DNA of 64,000 nt from Homalodisca vitripennis (Eukaryota > Arthropoda > Insecta > Hemiptera > Cicadellidae). A model generated the notes under the pieces. The model had not been told where the DNA came from, made no database searches, and was given only the letters and a program-made list of their open reading frames with translations. The translations under genes and the position numbers were made by a program. The DNA lies in contig NC_060213.1 in the NCBI RefSeq assembly GCF_021130785.1, positions 134,182,001-134,246,000 of the forward strand, read 5' to 3'. This document shows, piece after piece, positions 44,071 through 55,329 of the stretch (position 1 is the stretch's first letter; the number at the start of each line of letters is the position of its first letter).

Positions 44071-46175
44071 TACAGGGTGAATATAAAGTCAGGACTTTAT
44101 ATTCACCCCCCCCTCTACTTTTTTCCATAGGTAATATAAGGAGATATCCTTTGGGTAGTGGTGCAATATGGAAATGAAGTTTCATTTTATGATTTTGAAA
44201 ATTTTTTTGTCCCCCAAAAATACGAAATTTTGGGGGCAACCCAAAAATTTCAAATGTAAACCCCTATCAAGTGACCCCTCATTTTAAAGAGCATGAAAAT
44301 ACTGAATTAGTGGTGAAAACCAGAGATTGCTATCTCTTTCCTAATCCGAAATAATAGCCATTATTACCAGAACAATTTTAATAACTCACCACGTCACGAA
44401 GTCAAATCAAATGTTCAAACTGAAGGCCTCATACTATTTGGCAGTGAGACAAGCGTAGAGTGAACGCCTCTCTGACGTTTTGGAAAGTCTGAGGTGGTAT
44501 TTGGTTGCAAGAATCAATAATCCTGTTTCCTAAATCTTCGAGGTTTGCTACTGGTGTTTTGTAAATTATGGATTTTATGTGACCCCATAGAAAAAAGTCC
44601 ATGGGTGTAAGGTCCGGAGACCGTGCAAGCCATTCTATTACACCACGCCTACCACTGACCACGTAGCTGAGTTCCCAGGAAATGTCGTACAGCACGATGA
44701 TAATGTGGTGGGGCACCATCTTGCTGGAAATGAACGATTTCTTCTTCAAATTCATGTTGATTCTCCTTAATAACAGTATTTATTGCAGGAAAAATTTATT
44801 CTTTTAACATTTCCAAATACAGTTGACCATTGAGATTCCTATTAATAAAAAATGGTCCTATAATGTGATTCCCAAAAATCCCGGCCCAAACATCAACTTT
44901 TTCTGGGTACTGGGTGCGAGATTCACGGAAAACATGGGGATTTTCTGTGTCCCAGTACCTGCAGTTGTGTTTGTTCACATCTCCATTGACGAAAAAACTG
45001 CATTCATCACTAAACACAGCGTTTCGAACAAACAATGGATGAGCAGAAATTAGTGCTTCCATTTCTTCACAAAATTGTTGACGACGGTCTGGATCGTCTT
45101 CGTTTCACTCATGGATAAGCTTAATTTTATAAGCGTGATATTTTTTTTTTTCAGTAACTTTACTACAGACATTTGGGAAACATCACAAAGATTTGCTACT
45201 AATCTGGTGGACTGCTGCGGATCTTCAACAAATTGTGCAACAATTTCAAACTGTTTGTCACCGCCTAAAGGAGGCCGACCTGAGCGTGGGGCATCTTTAA
45301 TGGAACCAAATTCTCAGAACTTATTTATCAAAGTTCTTAAGTATTTCCTTGTCACAGGTCTATCAGGATGTGCCAAATTAAAAACCACCTTTCTGCCTCA
45401 TGATAAGTTTCATTCGAAGCCCCGAAAGTAAATATCATTTCTACTTTATCTTCGTGACTACGTGCCATGTTTACTCGTAATCAGTATTAATTAGATAATA
45501 TTATTTAAAACTTACAATGCGAAAGTGCATATAAATAAATTATTGTAATAACACTAAAACACATAAAAACTTCTCAAAATACTTCACGGAACAGTAGCCA
45601 CACAATACCACTGGATAATAATGATCTACTAAGATAATAACTACTGTCAAAGTATGACCTGTTCTCACAAAATTGAAACAAGGAATGGACTAGTTTGTAC
45701 TAACTGTACTTCGAACCGGGAAAGCCCAGTCACTCATTGACAATAAACTTCTTATCAGGTTACTTTCTAATATTGGATTCTTCGTCCATTCCATGCCTCA
45801 CTCATTGAGAACACAAACAACCAATAAACCTGTTTCCATGCAGACGGAAACTGTACCCAAACAAAATAAATTTAGGTGTAAATATTTAATTACAATTTTT
45901 ATTGGCTATGTTGTTGGAAAAGAGATAGCGATCTCTGGTTTTCACCACTATTTAAGTTTTTTCATGCTCTTTAAAATGAGGGGTCACTTGATGGGGTATT
46001 ACATTTGAAATTTTTGGGTTGCCCCCAAAATTTCGCATTTTTGGGGGACAAAAAAATTTCAAAATCATAAAATGAAACTTCCTTTCCATATTGCACCACT
46101 ACCCAAAGGATATCTCCTTATATTACCTATAGAAAAAAGTAGAGGGGGGGGTCCTGACTTTATATTCACGCTGTA
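44071..46175 (-). mobile_element. full-length Tc1/mariner-superfamily transposon
   Basis: TA at 44069-44070 and 46176-46177 flanks the element. Ends are TACAGGGTGAATATAAAGTC and its inverse. The inverted repeats are long (about 44071-44342 and 45916-46175) and well over 80% identical by eye, including TTTTTGTCCCCCAAAAAT. The left end carries an extra 11-bp inverted duplication (CTTTATATTCA) not present at the right. A broken transposase lies between. The long TIRs and complete ends indicate a once-autonomous copy. Confidence 0.9.
44429..45468 (-). pseudogene. mariner-like transposase, frameshifted
   Basis: Starts at the ATG 45468 with MARSHEDKVEMIFTFG, the N-terminal helix-turn-helix type (DUF4817) common in this branch. 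It continues with APRSGRPPLGGD, VFSDECSFFVNG (first catalytic D near 45007), FQQDGAPPHY (second D near 44719) and RSPDLTPMDFFLWG (third D near 44613). About 34 residues separate the second and third D, as in mariner. Frameshifts near 45380, 45100 and 44645 and an in-frame stop make it non-functional. The C-terminus ends at 44429. Confidence 0.85.
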
Positions 46176-46671
46176 TAATACAGCTATAAAGTGAAATATA
46201 GTTCTGGGTACCCACTTCGGAAACAAAGGTAACATAATGTAACCATATTGTTGAAACCATAATCAATCTAGTCTTAAGTCAAATACCTGCCTTCACGATA
46301 CTGTAATTTAGATGTACCTTGTTCACATATTTATACGTTACAGTCCACTGCAAAAAATCGTTAGAATGTTGAGTATTTTAATTAGTTGTACCTAAAGAAA
46401 TAACAACAGTACAGACAATTATTTGCCATCGATCTTTGTTACTAACAAAAACCTGTGTTACAAGGATCTAAATACGAAAACAGTATTATAGATGGCAATT
46501 AAACCGGCTATCATTTCAAACCATTAACGTAACACCAACAATAACTGTTACACAGAGTGTTATATATTTACTGTATCTAATCGAGGTGAATCGTTCAAGG
46601 TATTTCACGCCTCTCATTCCAGAAGACGTTTAACTACAATATTTTTTTACATACTGTAAACTCTATTTCAT
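46176..46671. other. no gene recognised
   Basis: AT-rich sequence between the mariner element and the PLE palindrome. Confidence 0.4.
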
Positions 46672-46800
46672 GAAGGAAACAGGATCGTTCCGGACATTTG
46701 CCATCGTTCAGTGAAACAAGAAATCACTGAACGATGGCAAATGTCCGGAAAGATCCTGTTTCCTTCACAATCCTTCCATCGTCAAAAATAACCTCCAAAC
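46672..46800. mobile_element. head-to-head pair of PLE terminal modules (palindrome)
   Basis: 46672-46714 and 46724-46766 are inverted copies of GAAGGAAACAGGATC..GTCCGG..GATGGC with one mismatch in 43 bp, separated by AACAAGAAA. The right copy continues with CAATCCTTCCATCGTCAAAA, the usual module end. Two PLE ends are thus joined in opposite orientation. Confidence 0.8.
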
Positions 46801-47462
46801 AAAGACTCTATTTCATGGTTAAATAACGAAAGATATAAATGGTATGTGGCAGGAGATTTTCAAAATTTAAACTACGCACAAATTCCAACGACTTCAATTA
46901 TGTCTTGAGAACTGTTTTTACTCAAAATAATCCTCAGTATTTTAAGAATGTAACAACAGTAATCTTTTTCAAGGTTTCTCTAATTTTTGTCCTAAACCAA
47001 TTCAATAGGTCTTTTCGGGATGTTCCCGAAATTACGAAAAATATTCTATAAAATCTAAACTGCGATAAAGGTTTTTAGCTATGGGTTATAAATAAGTTTG
47101 TTTGTTATGACTTGAGCGCGGTGATGTTTGCTTTGGCCAACCGCAAATGATAAGCGTTATCGCTTTTATTATCTATCTGATACACTTAATCAGTAGAACT
47201 AAACACAATGCAGCCGTCTTCTATCCGGTTACTTGTAGATAAACAAGCAGTCTTTCTTTAAATGTTGTTTTCTCGCAGTTATGCAGTCTTTCTTTTCGTA
47301 ACGATCACGTGTTTATTTTAGCCTTAGATAAACTTAATAATAATAATAAATACAATAAATAATATTGTTGTAAACAATTACAAAACTGTATTGCAAACGT
47401 AATTTCATAATAATGAGTAAAAATAGATAAACTAATTCTATCATAATTTATAGTAGGTAACT
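46801..47462. other. no gene recognised
   Basis: AT-rich sequence; an open frame 46839-47051 is unrecognised. Confidence 0.4.
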
Positions 47463-47784
47463 GCAGGTGGTTGGTCGACGAATGCAGACCTATTGTGACT
47501 TGTATTGTATAGTTCAGTTTTAGTAATTAGTGTTGTGTTTTGTTCTTATTAAAGTGCACGTTTTAGAGTGAAGTTGACAAATAACACGGTGGTTGTGATT
47601 CCTGACTTATGCGTGTCACAACGCTCTGGTATAATTTGTTTATTTTAATCTAGATTGTAATTATGTATTAGATTAGTTACCTACATGAAAAAGAGATCAG
47701 GTTTCAGATCTCGAACGTAGTGTTGCTGATTTTCTTTTGCTTCACTGAACAATGGCAAATGTTCCAGAAAATCCGGTTTCTTTT
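47463..47784 (+). mobile_element. PLE terminal repeat, copy h (most diverged)
   Basis: Full-length unit from GCAGGTGGTTGGTCGACGAA to AATGTTCCAGAAAATCCGG. The hammerhead-like core has decayed (CATGAAAAAGAGATCAGG ... GATCTCGAACG, one A lost from GAAA), so it would not cleave. Confidence 0.7.
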
Positions 47785-48003
47785 GTGTTTCAAGTAGAAG
47801 GAGAAATAAAATAATTATAGAATACATATTTTCATCCACGAGAGATTATTACTCTTGGGCTGTAGTTAGAAAGGCCCAAGCTACACGTTATTACATAGAT
47901 GACTGTTTATATGGACGATCTATTAACTAAAGGTATGCACACATTACATAATATGATCCTAGTTACATCTTACAATCAAGATTGCATAAACAATACTTCG
48001 TGA

Positions 48004-48535
48004 ATTCGGAGACATTCCGGAAAGAGATCCGATTCATTTTTTACTAAAAATATGAGTTTCTCGAGACCAATTAGTTTTTATTACTGAAGAAATTTATTTC
48101 ACCGATTTCACAATCTAGATTGTACGGAACATTTTTAATAAATGCGGGGACATCATGGAAAGAGATCCAGTTCATTTTTTACTTATAAAATGAGTTTCTG
48201 GAGACCAATTAGTTTTCATTACTTAAGAAATTTCATTCACCGACTTCACAATATAGATTGTACAGAACATTATTAGTTAATGAGGAGAGACATTCCGGGA
48301 AATACCCAATTAATTTTTTACTTATCAAATGAGTTTCTCGAGACCAATTAGTTTTTATTACTGGAGCAATTTCTTTCACCAACATCACAATCTAGATTGA
48401 AAACAAAATTAACAATTTTAGTGATAATATTTCATTTCTCGTTAATATGGGGATATTTCGGAAAGAGTGATTAATTGTTTTTACTAATAAATCGATTCTC
48501 TAAAAATTGATTAGTTTTCAATATTGGAGGTCAAA
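48004..48535 (+). repeat. ~140-bp tandem repeat, ~3.7 copies
   Basis: Units start near 48011, 48149, 48289 and 48452, each with GACATTCCGGAAAGAG-like and GAGTTTCTCGAGACCAATTAGTTTT blocks and ACAATCTAGATTGTAC. Copy four is longer and more diverged. Confidence 0.85.
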
Positions 48536-48984
48536 TTGAACTTTTTGGGAGTGCAAACATTTTAGGTTCACCGTCCGTGGCCCGTGACAATCTTTGATGT
48601 TCACATCCAGAAGGCCGAGTATTTCCTCACCACGAGCATGTTCTCCAGTTTCCAGGCCCAACAGCCAGCCACGGGGGCTGACGAGTTTATGAGCCTCAGC
48701 TGGAGTTCTTCGCCAAATGTCTTCACGACCTCTGTCCCCTTACATGCCGCCGGTTCCTGGTTGTTTCGGCGAAGATATTTATAAGGCACTCTAAAACCGC
48801 TGCCTGCCCGTGTCATTCGCCTTTCTCCCCAAAAGAAGTGAAATCACCGCCATATGCCTGCTTGGCATGGAAGGACAATGACCTCTAAACAATAATAATA
48901 CGTTGATATTTTGAAGATGGAGCTTGTATTAGCTACTTAACTTAATTACGCCTCAACACATAAACCAATATTTAAAACTTGTAT
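48536..48984. other. GC-richer segment, unrecognised open frame
   Basis: 48550-48850 is clearly GC-richer than its surroundings. A plus frame reads through 48563-48784 (serine-rich, with YFLTTSMFSSFQAQQPATGA) and a minus frame is open too. I recognise neither, and no good splice sites were seen at the edges. Confidence 0.3.
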
Positions 48985-49800
48985 TTTTGTGAGGCCTTTC
49001 GATAGCAAGGCTATCTTCGTCAGACACATCACAAAAGTAAATACAAAAATTAAATTTGATTTTTAATATCAGTTAGAAACATATCCGATTTTAATATTTG
49101 TCATGTGTGGCGTTGTGTGTAAATAAAATTAAATCATTACTTAAATTATACTATATACATTATACATTTTTTTGTACCTTCGTGAAAGTAATATTGAATT
49201 TTGTATTGGTCCATCTTCTTGCTTAATTAAATCTTCTGTGTTAGTTTGATTTATGTAATATGACTCTCATGCATTTAAATATCTAGGTGTGTTAACGTGT
49301 TTTAATAGTTTTAGGTTTGCCTTTGATATAGTGAGTCCAGTATTTATACAATGGTTTGCGACAGCCGATTTTTCTTTTCTGTTAAATTTAATGTGGGAGC
49401 GATGTTCTTTATATCTTGTATGAAGTTTTCTTCTTGTCTGGCTAAGGTATTGTTTGTTGCACTCATCACATTTTATTTGGTATATGCCTGATTGATAGTT
49501 TCTTCATCATCTTTTGGATTTTTCAATTTATTCTTCAAGTTACTTGTTGTTTTATAAGTGACATTTTTGTTTGTATGTTTTTTAAGCGTTTATGTACATC
49601 TTTTGGTAGATTTGTCCATTTAGTGCTAATCCAATTTGTGTTTGTGTTTTTAACACATAAAAGTGTTGCCTTTGTCTTTTTGTCATGTTTCTTTTTAGCT
49701 TTTTAAACATATATTCGACTAAATCGGTTTTATATCCATAAAAAAAAAAAAAAAAACAATAATGAGTCATCACCAATTTTAAGATTTGCAACAAAAATCA
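48985..49800 (-). mobile_element. second Penelope-like element remnant with GIY-YIG region
   Basis: On the minus strand: YGYKTDLVEYMFKKLKRN (49582-49794 frame), LKNKLKNPKDDEET, then after a frameshift SGIYQIKCDECNKQYLSQT (GIY at 49480-49488, the YIG equivalent YLS near 49450). RRKLHTRYKEHRSHI and ESYYINQ..EDLIKQEDGPI follow. This is the PLE C-terminal nuclease. The element belongs to a different subfamily from the one at 33360. Its 3' side carries a hammerhead-like core (48994-49023). An A/T homopolymer lies at 49740-49757. Confidence 0.8.
48994..49023 (-). ncRNA. hammerhead-like core, best-formed copy of PLE subfamily 2
   Basis: On the minus strand: CTGACGA, A, stem GATAGC-CTT-GCTATC (6 of 6 paired), GAAA, then AGGCCT palindrome overlap and C. 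Upstream TTTTGTGA pairs with downstream TCACAAAA outside the core. The element satisfies the invariant hammerhead bases CTGANGA and GAAA and has an NUH (CUC) at the expected cleavage position. Activity is predicted by analogy with hammerheads described in Penelope-like elements and has not been tested. Confidence 0.6.
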
Positions 49801-50997
49801 ATTATAATCACATTCAATAATACGTCAAACCTCAACTATTTGACACTTATAACGTTTTTTATTGATACGAAATAACCGGATTCAGCGGATTATCCGAAAA
49901 CCAGACAGGACGTAGCGAACGAGTTATCGCTCTGATAAGCGGATTGTCATATTACCTTTTGACCCTATTATAAATAGAGTTCTACCTCGGGTCAAGAGTG
50001 ACGTATTCACCAATTTTTAAATCTCTAGAAAGTTTCTACCAAGAGTTTACGTCATGACACGATTTTAAAAAGCGTAATAAACACAGTGTGTCACACTTTT
50101 AATTGCTTGTAACTACTTTATTATTAATTACAGGTCTTTGAAATAGGGGTTACTAGTTTCCTCTCCATTAGTTGAGTTACTTATTGCTGTCATCTAGTAA
50201 CGTTTGGCTAACGTTTTTACGAAATAGCCACCATGCAAATTAAAGCTCAGTGTATTTTGTGGATAAGAAAGTTGAAATCTGTGATTTCAGTTTTTCAAAA
50301 TAAACTGTTTTAGAATAAGGTCATTGAGATTCCGTTATGCCGCTACAAATTGTATTCCAACTGGACAAGTATGTTTCATTATTTCTAATGAATGCAAGGC
50401 CATTAAAAACATTTTAGTGCACAAAACCATTTTGGTTCCTAAATTAGTTTGTTATATAATTTGTAACGAGGGGTTCTGGCTAATAGATCTTACAGTTTTT
50501 TGTATCAATATGATTTATCTTCATTAGTTTACCCAATTCTAAAATCTGTCTGTACAGATTAAATAAATTCTTTTTAGTCTTCTTACGATATGATCTTAAT
50601 TCAAGGTATCGTCATAAACAAATTACTCTTAAATATACTGACTATTTTACGTGATTTACAAAAAGTAAACAGTATCAAACAATCTTTATCAATATTTGCA
50701 ATCCCTATTAAAATACATAAAACATTACTTTATACTCATATAACCTTTAAAGGGACAGATTTAATGACCTTCGAGTGATGTACAGGCAATGCACTAAATT
50801 TCTTTTTCGAGCTTGATTATTTAAGTCTTTGTTCCGAATTTTGAGACGTTCACGTGATTCGAGTTTCAGTAAGTTCAACAATTACTTGGATAAGTAGCGC
50901 ATCATTATGAAATTTAATTTAGTTCCTGTAAAAACACTAAAAATACGGTGGCACAACGGAACCTCATAAGATAGTGGACCTTGTTCACGTCGTGTAA
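49801..50997. other. no gene recognised
   Basis: AT-rich sequence with short unrecognised frames (50324-50527, 50590-50778). Confidence 0.45.
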
Positions 50998-51054
50998 ACA
51001 TTTGTAAATAAACTTGGTCCCAGCACTGAGCCTTGTGGTACTCCTCGCAACACA
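50998..51054 (-). pseudogene. isolated LINE reverse-transcriptase motif remnant
   Basis: On the minus strand: GVPQGSVLGPSLFTNVYTT, a near-consensus LINE reverse-transcriptase block, followed by a stop. It is the best preserved of the six micro-remnants. Flanks are not reverse-transcriptase-like. Confidence 0.65.
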
Positions 51055-51311
51055 TGTCTCTCCTCACGTCAATTTGTTGAGCACAACGACAACTTGACGA
51101 CCGGGTATGAGGGGTGAGGGGAGGGGAGGGGGAGTGACACGAGCAGGGGACAAATTATGACTTCCTACCGACGATGACAATAAAATAGACGCCGTAAGCT
51201 AACATTAGTGCGGGGGAGATATTTCGAGCCCCGCCTGGTGGCATTCATCCTCGGAGGCTCGTAGTCGCACAGGGAGCCGCCTACGGACTCATATCTACAC
51301 CTTTCTTACAG
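51055..51311. other. no gene recognised
   Basis: G-rich purine run around 51107-51133 (GAGGGGTGAGGGGAGGGGAG); otherwise unremarkable. Confidence 0.4.
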
Positions 51312-51875
51312 TCAAGCAACTATCGTCCAATTTCCATCTTCCCAGTTCTTAGCAAAATTTTTGAAAAAGCTTTCCTCAATCATTTTGGATTGATAACTTT
51401 ACCCTGTCTCTATGTTCTCGACGTCGTTCTATACTGTCGACTCAAATGCGAGTTGGTCCAAGGCAGTGACGTCCACCAATACGAGACAAGAGGCAGGGAC
51501 AACTTTCGGATTGTACAACACAGAACGACGATATTTTAACACTTGCCATCCCAAATCGATCCCAAACTGATAAACAAGCTGCCTGAAGGAATTAAACATC
51601 TCAGTAATTCTAAGCGATTCAAAGCTCGATTAAAACACCTCCTGGTGTCAAGGGCGCTTTACTCCGTTGAAGAGTTCATGTTGAGTTGCTAGGATGAAAA
51701 TTATTGAAAACTGTTGAAAACAAGGATAAAATAAAAACCCATTTCTGTTATACAATTGAATAGCTGTAACTGCAATAGAATTAATGCAAATGTATATTAA
51801 TGAATGTACATGACGCACACATGGAATCTTTTAACTGTTCACGAAATACAGATCATTATTATTATTAGTCAATGA
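51312..51875 (+). mobile_element. LINE fragment with internal deletion and (ATT)n tail
   Basis: 51312-51395 reads SSNYRPISIFPVLSKIFEKA, the N-terminal reverse-transcriptase motif. From about 51449 it jumps to the C-terminal region: LVQGSDVHQYETRGRDNFR, IVQHRTTIF, a TAA stop, then HLPSQIDPKLINKLPEGI and FKARLKHLLVSRALYSVEEF, ending at TAG 51690-51692. The catalytic middle of the protein is missing. The 3' end carries CATTATTATTATTAG near 51853-51868. Confidence 0.85.
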
Positions 51876-51899
51876 TTTCCGTACACTAAGTAGAAGTAC

Positions 51900-51975
51900 A
51901 ACATTACTATCAACGGTTCGGTTGATAGCTGGACCTCAGAAGAAGAATTTCATGTAGAAACGTATTTTCTGATTC
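51900..51975 (+). repeat. possible PLE-like terminal fragment
   Basis: CTCAGAAGAAG ... GTAGAAACGTATT resembles the CTGAAGAAG..GAAACGTAGT pattern of PLE repeats, but no stem is convincing. Confidence 0.25.
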
Positions 51976-52049
51976 AGTACAATGGCATTCCCTGCTTTGT
52001 ACATCTATGAAACCATTGTGTTTTCTAAATTCAAAAGCAAAAATACATT

Positions 52050-52500
52050 AACAGATAGTGAAATGCGTGAGCACTAGAGCTGGCGTTGATTTACGTCAGA
52101 CTCATCGTTCAGCTTTAGCTGGCAATTTACCGCACAATGCTGGAGCGAGGTTCTCTTGTTTGCCCCTAAATATAAAAAACGAACCCATAGAAACAAGATT
52201 TAAAAGTCAGCTTAAAGAGTTCTTGATTAAGGGGGAGTTTTATTCGGTTGGGGAGTTCTTTGACGCTAGCTTAGAGTTTTGGCGTTTTCTTGTTGCTGTC
52301 TGGATTCTTTTGTTGCTTTATTTCAACCTGTGTTAACTGATCTGTACCTTTGATTTTATATTTCAATTAAGATGTTTTTAAGTTTAAGTTTAGTTTTAGT
52401 ACAATATTGTTGTATGTAAAATAGATTAATTTACAGATATTTGTACAATTGACTTTGTCATACACAATTATGTGTCAGTACGACAGTAAAGAAAAGTAAA
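52050..52500 (+). mobile_element. LINE 3' end
   Basis: The frame 52058-52336 shows the C-terminal LINE signature: STRAGVDLRQTHRSALAGN, HNAGARFSCLPLNIKN and FKSQLKEFLIKGEFYSVGEF. The C-terminal hydrophobic extension ends at 52336 and a 3' UTR follows to CAGTAAAGAAAAGTAAAATC. It is a different copy, and probably family, from the one at 51312. Confidence 0.8.
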
Positions 52501-53159
52501 ATCAACAAATAGGAGAATCTTTTTTAAATAAAACCTTCTTTGAATTCAAAATTTACGCTATGTTTTACGGAAGATACAGCTTTGAATCTTGACACTAATA
52601 ACACAAGATTAATATTTGTGGAATAAAGTTTACAAATAAAAAGTTAAGATTTTTTAAATGTTCTATTTAGTCTAATTAACGATTTCATAATGTTTGTAGA
52701 TAACGTGTCTTCTTTGCCATAGAGAAATAACGTTATGTAATCTTATATCTCGTGACGTAGTTGAGTTGGATGGATAGACTTTTTACATTGATGTGGGTTC
52801 TTTTAGGTTATAAGTACACATGGTGTACTACGAGTATATTTTATATTGACTCGTATTATAAACAGTTATATATTACCATCAATGTGTTTTTGACAATATC
52901 GTTGCACTATTCTTGATTAAATATTAATCTTTATTCTGTGGTAAGTATATTAGGTATTAATCTCATCCCCGGATTTGCTACTTAGGACCACAAAACTCAT
53001 CTCCAAAAAATCATAAAAAACAATATACAAATAACAAATATTCGTAAAACAACAATCCAACTTGTATGAAATACAGTAGTTAAATGTTTCACTTTACATT
53101 AGTACCTACTATTTCATTTATTAAAATTATGATTTACTGCATTAACTGGTGCGGTGTGG
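52501..53159. other. no gene recognised
   Basis: AT-rich sequence without recognisable coding or repeats. Confidence 0.5.
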
Positions 53160-53310
53160 TCTATATCGCATATCTATATTCGCTAATGCTCAGCCAATAC
53201 GAACGAAAGAAGAAGTTAAGAAATTTTGTGTAACAGGCATTACGAAAGGTATTAATGATTTCACAATTTCATACAAAGGTCTGCAAGGCTGAAAGGTTCC
53301 GGAAAAGGTC
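53160..53310 (+). repeat. GCTCAGCC-family dispersed repeat
   Basis: TCGCTAATGCTCAGCCAATACGAACG..AAGAAGTTAAGAAATT..GGTATTAATGATT matches 63120-63260 over about 130 bp. Confidence 0.65.
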
Positions 53311-53997
53311 AGGAAGACACAATTTCAAGAATACATCTGATGTTTTATTAGTAGACGCGTGGGCGAATGTGCCAACTCTAAGCATCTGTCGCAGTGCCGA
53401 TAAGAGATAAGATATGAGAGTGTGTTGACCGTCAAGGACGTCACGGTTACAGCGGCACACAGAGATCTTTCTCTTGTTGGCCGCTTAGCCAAATGATCCA
53501 TCCATATGAACTTGCTGCGACGATAGTAGTGTCAGTGACCTGTACCACTTAAACATTCACCGTTTGTAGTTGTAATGTGTCATGAACATTGCTTATTGGA
53601 TGGGCTTTAGTGAAGGGTTGGGGGGTTTATCACTGTAAGGGTAATTACTGTCCGCACGATATCTCAAATACGAACTAATATATGGGCTTGAAATTTAGTA
53701 TGAATCTTAATTTTTATATAGGCAACATCGGGTTTGATGATGGTGCATGTTGCTAAGTAAACACTGGCTGGCCGTTAGTGTATCCAAGAGTCTTGAATCT
53801 TGGTACATAGTTTTTTCTTGGCCGAAGGAAGAACTTTATAGATTTTTTTGGTCAAAAGATCGAAATTAAAATGCTAACATTTTTACATTGGTCAAATGGG
53901 TAATTATGATGGTAACGAGAAATTAGTAGAATAAATAAATTTGTAAACAGACGGTGCAATAATTTTTTAACACGTGACACAGTAAAACGTATAGCCT
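53311..53997. other. partly GCTCAGCC-family fragments; no gene recognised
   Basis: 53660-53760 (GCACGATATCTCAAATACG ... CTTGAAATTTAGTATG) and 53890-53950 (GGTAATTATGATGGTAACGAG ... ATAAATAAATTTGTAAAC) resemble minus-oriented pieces of the same family (compare 55440-55510). The rest is unrecognised. Confidence 0.4.
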
Positions 53998-54320
53998 AAG
54001 GAAACAGGATTTTTCCGGACATTTTCCATCGTTAAGTGAAACCAAAAAAATCAATAAAACTACGTTTCGAGATCTGCAATCTGATCTCTTCTTCAGGTAA
54101 ATAACTAACCTACACATAATTACAAATTAGGTTAAAATAAACAAATTAAACCAGAGCGGTGTGACACGCATAAGTTAGGAATCACAACCACCATGTTGTG
54201 TGTCAATTTCACTGACTCTAAAACATGCACCATAAAAATACTAAACACAACACTAATTATTAAAACTGAACTACAGAATACATGTCACAATACGTCTGCA
54301 TTCGTTGACCAACCACATAC
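53998..54320 (-). mobile_element. PLE terminal repeat, copy i, best preserved
   Basis: Complete unit on the minus strand: CATACGTATGTGGTTGGTC-type front, TGTATTCTGTAGTTCAGTTT, ACACAACATGGTGG, CACACCGCTCTGG, the hammerhead-like core and GATGGAAAATGTCCGG..CCTGTTTCC. This copy has both intact hammerhead stem strands. Confidence 0.75.
54062..54096 (-). ncRNA. hammerhead-like core with intact stem, PLE subfamily 1
   Basis: On the minus strand: CTGAAGA, A, stem GAGATC-AGATTGCA-GATCTC (6 of 6 paired), GAAACGTAG. ACGT is the minimal palindromic helix III and GUA the putative cleavage triplet. Flanking UAC before the core can pair with GUG-type sequence after it in subfamily-1 copies. CTGAAGA departs from the consensus CTGAUGA at the position that is most tolerant. 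Confidence 0.5.
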
Positions 54321-55329
54321 GTCTGAAAGTAAACTTCAAACAAAGAATGTAACCTAACACTCCAAAATATATCTATAGAAAGATTTCATTTGTAGACTTC
54401 AAAATTTGAGTGAAATCTCATTTCTGCATTGTCAAGAATCAGTTCTAAGATGGTGAAAGTCCATCCAATTATTAAGTAGGTTGCCATAATTTCCCTTGTA
54501 TGGCAATGTAAAAAGTCTGCCGGGAATGTAAAAAGTTCTTTTCCGTCTGCCTCCTCAATCTTGAGAATGGAAAGAGCTATAGAATTGAAATTTTTCCTGC
54601 AACCTCATCGAAATTTGTTACGCCACACGTGATGTGGATTAATTGGGCAACCTTGACAAGAATTCCCGGGGTTAAATCTTGCGAGAGCCCCTAGTTTTAA
54701 GCAATACTGGAGTATGACCCTGTCTTATTTGTTATTTTCTCAGAAAGGGTCGTTGAGTCAACGATTAGTAATGTAAAAGACATATCACTGTAGTAATAGA
54801 TATTGGAACAAAGTCATCGACCCCAGTCGCCCCTTCGGACTGCTTTCGTCGGCTGTCCTCGGCCGGATCAGCTGACCACGGGAGCGTACAAGAGATCAGC
54901 TGTTGAGGCACTACAGATCCTATCGCCACAAAAGAATGCCGGTAGGTCCGGCCAGAATGGGACAAAAAAAGCTGTCGAAAATAACCGGTGGCGGAAAATA
55001 TCAACTTCAACACGTTTTTTGTGCCGCAGCCCATATCGGATTACGACTTCGACAAGAAGAAGAAACAGCTGATGAGTTCCGACCGTTTTATATTTATAAC
55101 TGTACATCCTCCGGGATATGATTTTTTTCAGGTAACACGTTTGTGATTGGAATTTCTAACATTCCTCAACTGTCGAACTCTACTTCTGGCATTGCTGGAG
55201 ATAATAATAGTATTAATTGGGACAAAAGATCGAGCTGAATTATTCGCTTCATAGAGATGTTACGATTAGTACAAACTATTCCGTGCAATTCATTCACTTC
55301 GCTATCGCTTAGCTATTCAGTCTCTTACT
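54321..55329. other. no gene recognised
   Basis: 54800-55080 is GC-richer, with overlapping open frames on both strands that I do not recognise. No supported exon. Confidence 0.4.
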
